Assembly: GCF_021018895.1 (NCBI RefSeq)
Contig: NC_079380.1
Location: 7,365,736-7,429,735, forward strand
Length of the DNA: 64,000 nucleotides
Origin: Seriola aureovittata
Taxonomy: Eukaryota > Chordata > Actinopteri > Carangiformes > Carangidae
Direction: 5' to 3'
The notes under the pieces are model-generated. The model had not been told where the DNA came from, made no database searches, and saw only the letters and a list, made by a program, of their open reading frames with translations. Numbering within the stretch: the first letter of the stretch is position 1; each line of letters starts with the position of its first letter. This document shows, piece by piece, positions 60,461 through 64,000 of the stretch. Both the position numbers and the translations under genes were made by a program.

Positions 60461-60465
60461 ATACA
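60370..60465. repeat. Fragment of the teleost MITE-like repeat, reversed
   Basis: ATGTAGTGGAGTACAAAGTA and following AGTAGAAGTATAAAGTAGCA are the reverse complement of the family core. It is interrupted on the right by the pogo-like element. Confidence 0.55.
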
Positions 60466-61961
60466 GTAGGGAGAGTGGGGTAAGTAGTGCCATTTTTTAC
60501 TTAAAGTGCCTTTAAAGCAAGACGATTACAGCAATGCCTCCAACTAAAATATGTACATATAGTTTAGGATGTTGTGCATCCCTGGGAACAATCACTTTGG
60601 ATCTTAAATAAACTGTTTGAGAAATATAGCTTTAGAAAAAAAAGTGGTCTTGTGGCACAACTTGCCCCCGGTGCAGGGTAAGTTGTGCCATTAGAGAGAA
60701 TACACTGGGGTAAATTGTGCCATTGATAATTGAAGTAAAACAGATCAGTTTAGTCTCACAAACGATAATGCTATATAAAAGCAAGACAAGTTCAATACAA
60801 AATTAGTTATTTAACGTTTATTTAACAAACAAGGCCTGACATGAACTTAAACAAGACATGAACACACCTAGACTCAGAGCAACACACTCAGAACAAAATA
60901 AAAAATCCAAAATAAAACCCTAATCATGCAAATTATCTGCATCTGAATCTCTTCACAGAACCGGCCTACTACTGAACATCCCGCTTTTCAATGCTGCATG
61001 GAAATGTGAACTTGTGCTCCCTTCTAGCAGTACCACCAAGTTTTTGTGGTGTGGGTAGTTTCTTGAGCACATCACCTTTAGGGATGACTCCTTCATCATT
61101 CTCTCTAAATGTGAAGATGGGCTTTCCATCAACAGACCTCTTACAACTTTGCTTCAGAAACTTTTCACTGATCTCATCACCTTCAACATTCTCCACCAAT
61201 CCAACATAGTTATAGGATTTGGATTTTTTTACCTGCAAACCTCACAATGACAAAGTTACCAGCAGACAGATCCTTGTCACCATCATCATCATCATCATCA
61301 TCATCACTGGACATCTGAACTCTCATAATCAGTGGCATCGCTAAGTGGAATCGGAAAGTCACTCTCCTCTGAGCTACTGGAGGAGTTGAAACCCTCTCTG
61401 TCTTCCGTTTGTATTCACGTGGCATGATGGATTTTGGTCTAAAATTAAGAATGTCACATAGTTTTAGTGATCAAATGAAAGAATACAATGTACAATAACA
61501 ATAAAATACAATAAAGTAATATATAGTAAATAATCATAAGTTGGGGTAACCCAGGCCCTTTGGCACAAATTACCCCAAGCCCACCATTGTGAAATAAATG
61601 CATCCCCTAGCTGTTTTGAGCTTGCATCATGCTAACTGTATAGACTCATGGTGTAGCTTACTAAAGCATTAAAACATGTGTGAATTGTTTTCAAAGTTAT
61701 CTATAATTGTTCAAACACAGCAATCAAATCAGCAAAAACCATGATCACAGAAAATTTACTTTGGAGGGCAAAAAATAGTTTTTTGAACTTAAATGTGCTT
61801 ACCTCTCAAGCCATGTGTCTCCCCTCTTTGCAGGATGAGTGAAATAGATGCCTCTTCAAAAATATGTGGTCACATGACCAACTTCTTCTATGGTTTTCTA
61901 GATAACAGGGGTGGCACTACTTGCCCCTTGGCACTAATTGCCCCCACTCTCCCCTACCGGT
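60465..61961 (-). mobile_element. Internally deleted pogo/Tigger-like DNA transposon
   Basis: About 1.5 kb with terminal inverted repeats: left CAGTAGGGAGAGTGGGGTAA, right (reverse complement) GTAGGGGAGAGTGGGGGCAA. On the minus strand an ORF starts MPREYKRKTER (61425), as fish pogo-like transposases do, then passes directly to an acidic poly-Asp stretch and a C-terminal segment (FVIVRFAGKK, YVGLVENVEGDE, LKKLPTP, GGTARREHKF). The DDE core is missing and an A7 run near 61225 shifts the frame by one. It is a non-autonomous relic. Superfamily by family resemblance only. The right end lies about 155 bp before the hsd3b7 start codon. Confidence 0.7.
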
Positions 61962-62116
61962 CAAAAGTTAGTATGCAGGTTTGTGTTTTAATAAAGTTGA
62001 GTAGAAAAAAAAAGAAAAAAAAAAAAAAAAAGAAAGAAGTTCTTAAATGGCCCGACGCTCCGCGCAGAGAGCAGAGAGCTGAACCAGACACCGTCGCTGC
62101 ACCACAGCCTCTCAGC

Positions 62117-62275
62117 ATGTCTGACACACAGCGAGGCGCAGTGTATCTGATCACCGGAGGTTGCGGCTTCCTCGGGAGGCACATGCTGAGGGTTTTACTG
62201 GAGAACGAGGACAAAGTGGAGGAGGTCCGGGTGTTTGACAAACACGTAGACACGAGTTTAACTGGACTGAGCAAA
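62117..62275 (+). CDS. hsd3b7: HSD3B7, 3-beta-hydroxy-delta5-C27-steroid oxidoreductase, first coding exon only
   Basis: ER-membrane short-chain dehydrogenase of bile-acid synthesis that oxidises and isomerises 7-alpha-hydroxylated C27 sterols. The 53 visible residues begin MSDTQRGAVYLITGGCGFLG: a beta strand and the GxxGxxG NAD-binding turn of the 3-beta-HSD family, followed by VRVFDKH, whose Asp binds the adenosine ribose. The exon ends at AAAG|GTAAGA in phase 0. Human HSD3B7 has 369 residues, so about 85% of the protein lies beyond the window. HSD3B7 over HSD3B1/2 or NSDHL is favoured by the setd1a neighbour, as in human 16p11.2, and by the sequence match. The ATG follows CTCAGC, a fair context. 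Confidence 0.83.
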
Positions 62276-64000
62276 GGTAAGACCTGCCGGAGGCGGTTGT
62301 TCGTGACGATGTGGTGTTTTCGTTTAAAATACGAATTTGAATTTTGAAATCGGCTAAATTACAGTTATATCCCACGTCTATTTTAAGACATGACCCAAGC
62401 CGTTTCACATTTCATGAGTTTTTCTTACCCCGGCCTCTGAATGTGGGACCTTTTTTATGGAGCTCCTGCTTTAATTTTACTTAAGCCTTTAAAGATCGTT
62501 GTCAACATCCAACATCTGATTGAAGAGGACCGTAACGTCACCTTTTAAAAACATTATTAATTCCCAGTAATTAATGGCCTGGGATAAAACTTTACTCTGC
62601 ATTTTTGTATAGTAATATCAGTGTTGTTTTTAGTAGCCATTTGCATGTTTTGTCCCTGACTCTCTTCAGCAGTGTTTATTTTACAGCCTTATATTGCGTT
62701 AGATTTTGGTCTACTGATGCCCCCTTCTTTATTAATAACTCTACTTTGTATGAGTTTAAGTTTATTCACATATCACTCATGTCTTATCTCAAAATGATGA
62801 AGACAAGTTTATTTGCTCTTGGCCAGCAAGTAAGAAGTGCAACATATGAATAGAAAAATGTCATATTTTACTAGGTTTTTTATTAGTGTGAGACAGTGGT
62901 GGGGTGTTTAAGTAAATCTGCACTTGGGAAAATAAATACTGTGTAGCCTGACATTTTGTTCCCCTCCCATGGTCACTGGGTCAGCCTGCAGTGAAGACAC
63001 TCGGGCTGTGAATCCAGGATGGCCAACTCCCTACTTTTCCTGTGGCGGGATAAAGATGTTGTAACTTGTCACTGTGTACTTTGCAAATGTTGTCATCACC
63101 TTTTGGATGACATTAGCATTGGGCAAAGGTTTGTGTGTTTTCCTTGGAACCACAGTTTTAATCTTACGTGGTTCACATGCCATCTGTGCTTGACATTATA
63201 CTTCAATTACTGAGAGACATTTACATTTTGTTTCCCTCCCATGCTCCTCCGGTCAGCCTGCACTGATTCAATTAACCAGAAGCTAAAGCATGTAATAAAT
63301 TATACAGTAATTCACTGTATAATTAAAGTAAACTGCATTCAACGGCAGTTAACCTTTTCCCTCAGGAAAATGCACTCAACCTCAGATGATATGTCTGTCC
63401 TGAAGTAGAAAACACTTTGTTCATCTGAGATGTCTGCATGGTTTGTGTTTCCACTAATTTGAATTAGACGGAGCACCTGTAATGAAATACCTCCCGTCTG
63501 TGCTTAGTGAGCTTGCAAACAGAAATGCAAACTTGAGAAGACCTCTGACTCTACGTTCAAAAGTCCACTCCCTTTACAAGCCATCTGCAGGACATCTTTC
63601 GTCATCTATCAGCATTTCAAGGACACTGCATGACAGCTAGATAAATCACCGGTACATGACCTTCATATAAGATAACGAGACATCACAAATGTCCATGAAT
63701 AATATGTCTAGTTTGAGCAACAGTTGGGCGTGATGATGATGATATATGCCACAAGATGATTTTACAATATTGTGCCTGCCAAGCTAATGTGCATCTTTTT
63801 GCTTTAGGACATTTTTGTCAGTTGCAAATTTGACACATTTTGGCTTTTTCCATCAATATGATAAGGTTTCCAGATAATTAACAGTATCAGAATTTCAAAA
63901 ATGTGTTAGGTTTTAATATACAAGTATACTTATAACAGAAGAAGACCTGTTTCTTTTGTTTTTAAATGCTTTTTAGAGATTTTAAGAACGCAGTCATGAT
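62276..64000 (+). other. hsd3b7: Intron 1 of hsd3b7
   Basis: Starts at a strong GTAAGA donor. I find no second exon (no GDVTQ- or YTSS-like block in any plus frame) before the window ends, and no repeat family that I recognise. Confidence 0.65.

Noticed and set aside
61210..61425. Small acidic protein gene with poly-Asp
   Set aside because: It lies between terminal inverted repeats and matches ends of a pogo-like transposase; the Asp run is a (CAT)n repeat read in reverse.

Overview
The window is vertebrate nuclear DNA from a ray-finned (teleost) fish, probably a spiny-rayed one. The evidence is long intron-rich genes with GT-AG introns, nuclear tRNA-Cys genes, protein sequences that track their human counterparts exon by exon, and fish-type repeats (Tc1, hAT, pogo-like, L2/Rex-type LINEs, a 'GGTGG...AAGTAC' MITE). 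Repeat names and orthologues come from recognition of family sequence; no search was run.

Layout. 1-5868: no recognised exon, upstream region or intron of kcnh6. 5869-16549 (+): ten exons of kcnh6, an ERG-type potassium channel, from the exon before S1 to the stop; the N-terminal PAS exons are not visible. Two intact tRNA-Cys genes lie in its introns in opposite orientation with homologous 5' flanks, plus two decayed relatives nearby. 18112-18968: a dead Tc1 element. 21016-24396 (-): complete dcaf7 (WDR68), 7 exons, 342 residues. 24397-26440: AT-rich divergent intergenic DNA. 27726-31644 (+): complete ccdc47, 12 coding exons, 488 residues, with a hAT insertion, a 48-bp perfect hairpin and a (TG)63 tract directly against a splice acceptor. 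32200-34250: intergenic with a MITE. 35354-54694 (+): complete setd1a, 20 coding exons, 2212 residues, with one AT-AC (U12-type) intron and a 5.6-kb intron full of LINE pieces and degenerate direct repeats. 56820-61960: repeats, including a pogo-like DNA element. 62117-62275 (+): first coding exon of hsd3b7; the gene runs off the window.

The genes are not a pathway: an ion channel, a WD40 scaffold, an ER membrane-protein chaperone, a histone H3K4 methyltransferase and a bile-acid steroid dehydrogenase. Their order is informative. kcnh6-dcaf7-ccdc47 corresponds to human 17q23.3 and setd1a-hsd3b7 to human 16p11.2, so the ccdc47-setd1a interval (about 32.2-34.3 kb) is a synteny junction between two human blocks. 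All exon chains were built by hand from splice sites and reading phase; every coding exon set listed stays in frame. I found no convincing undescribed system. The most unusual items are the tRNA-Cys inverted duplication enclosing five channel exons, the TG-repeat acceptor with a far branch point, the AT-AC intron, the perfect hairpin and the nested repeat array.
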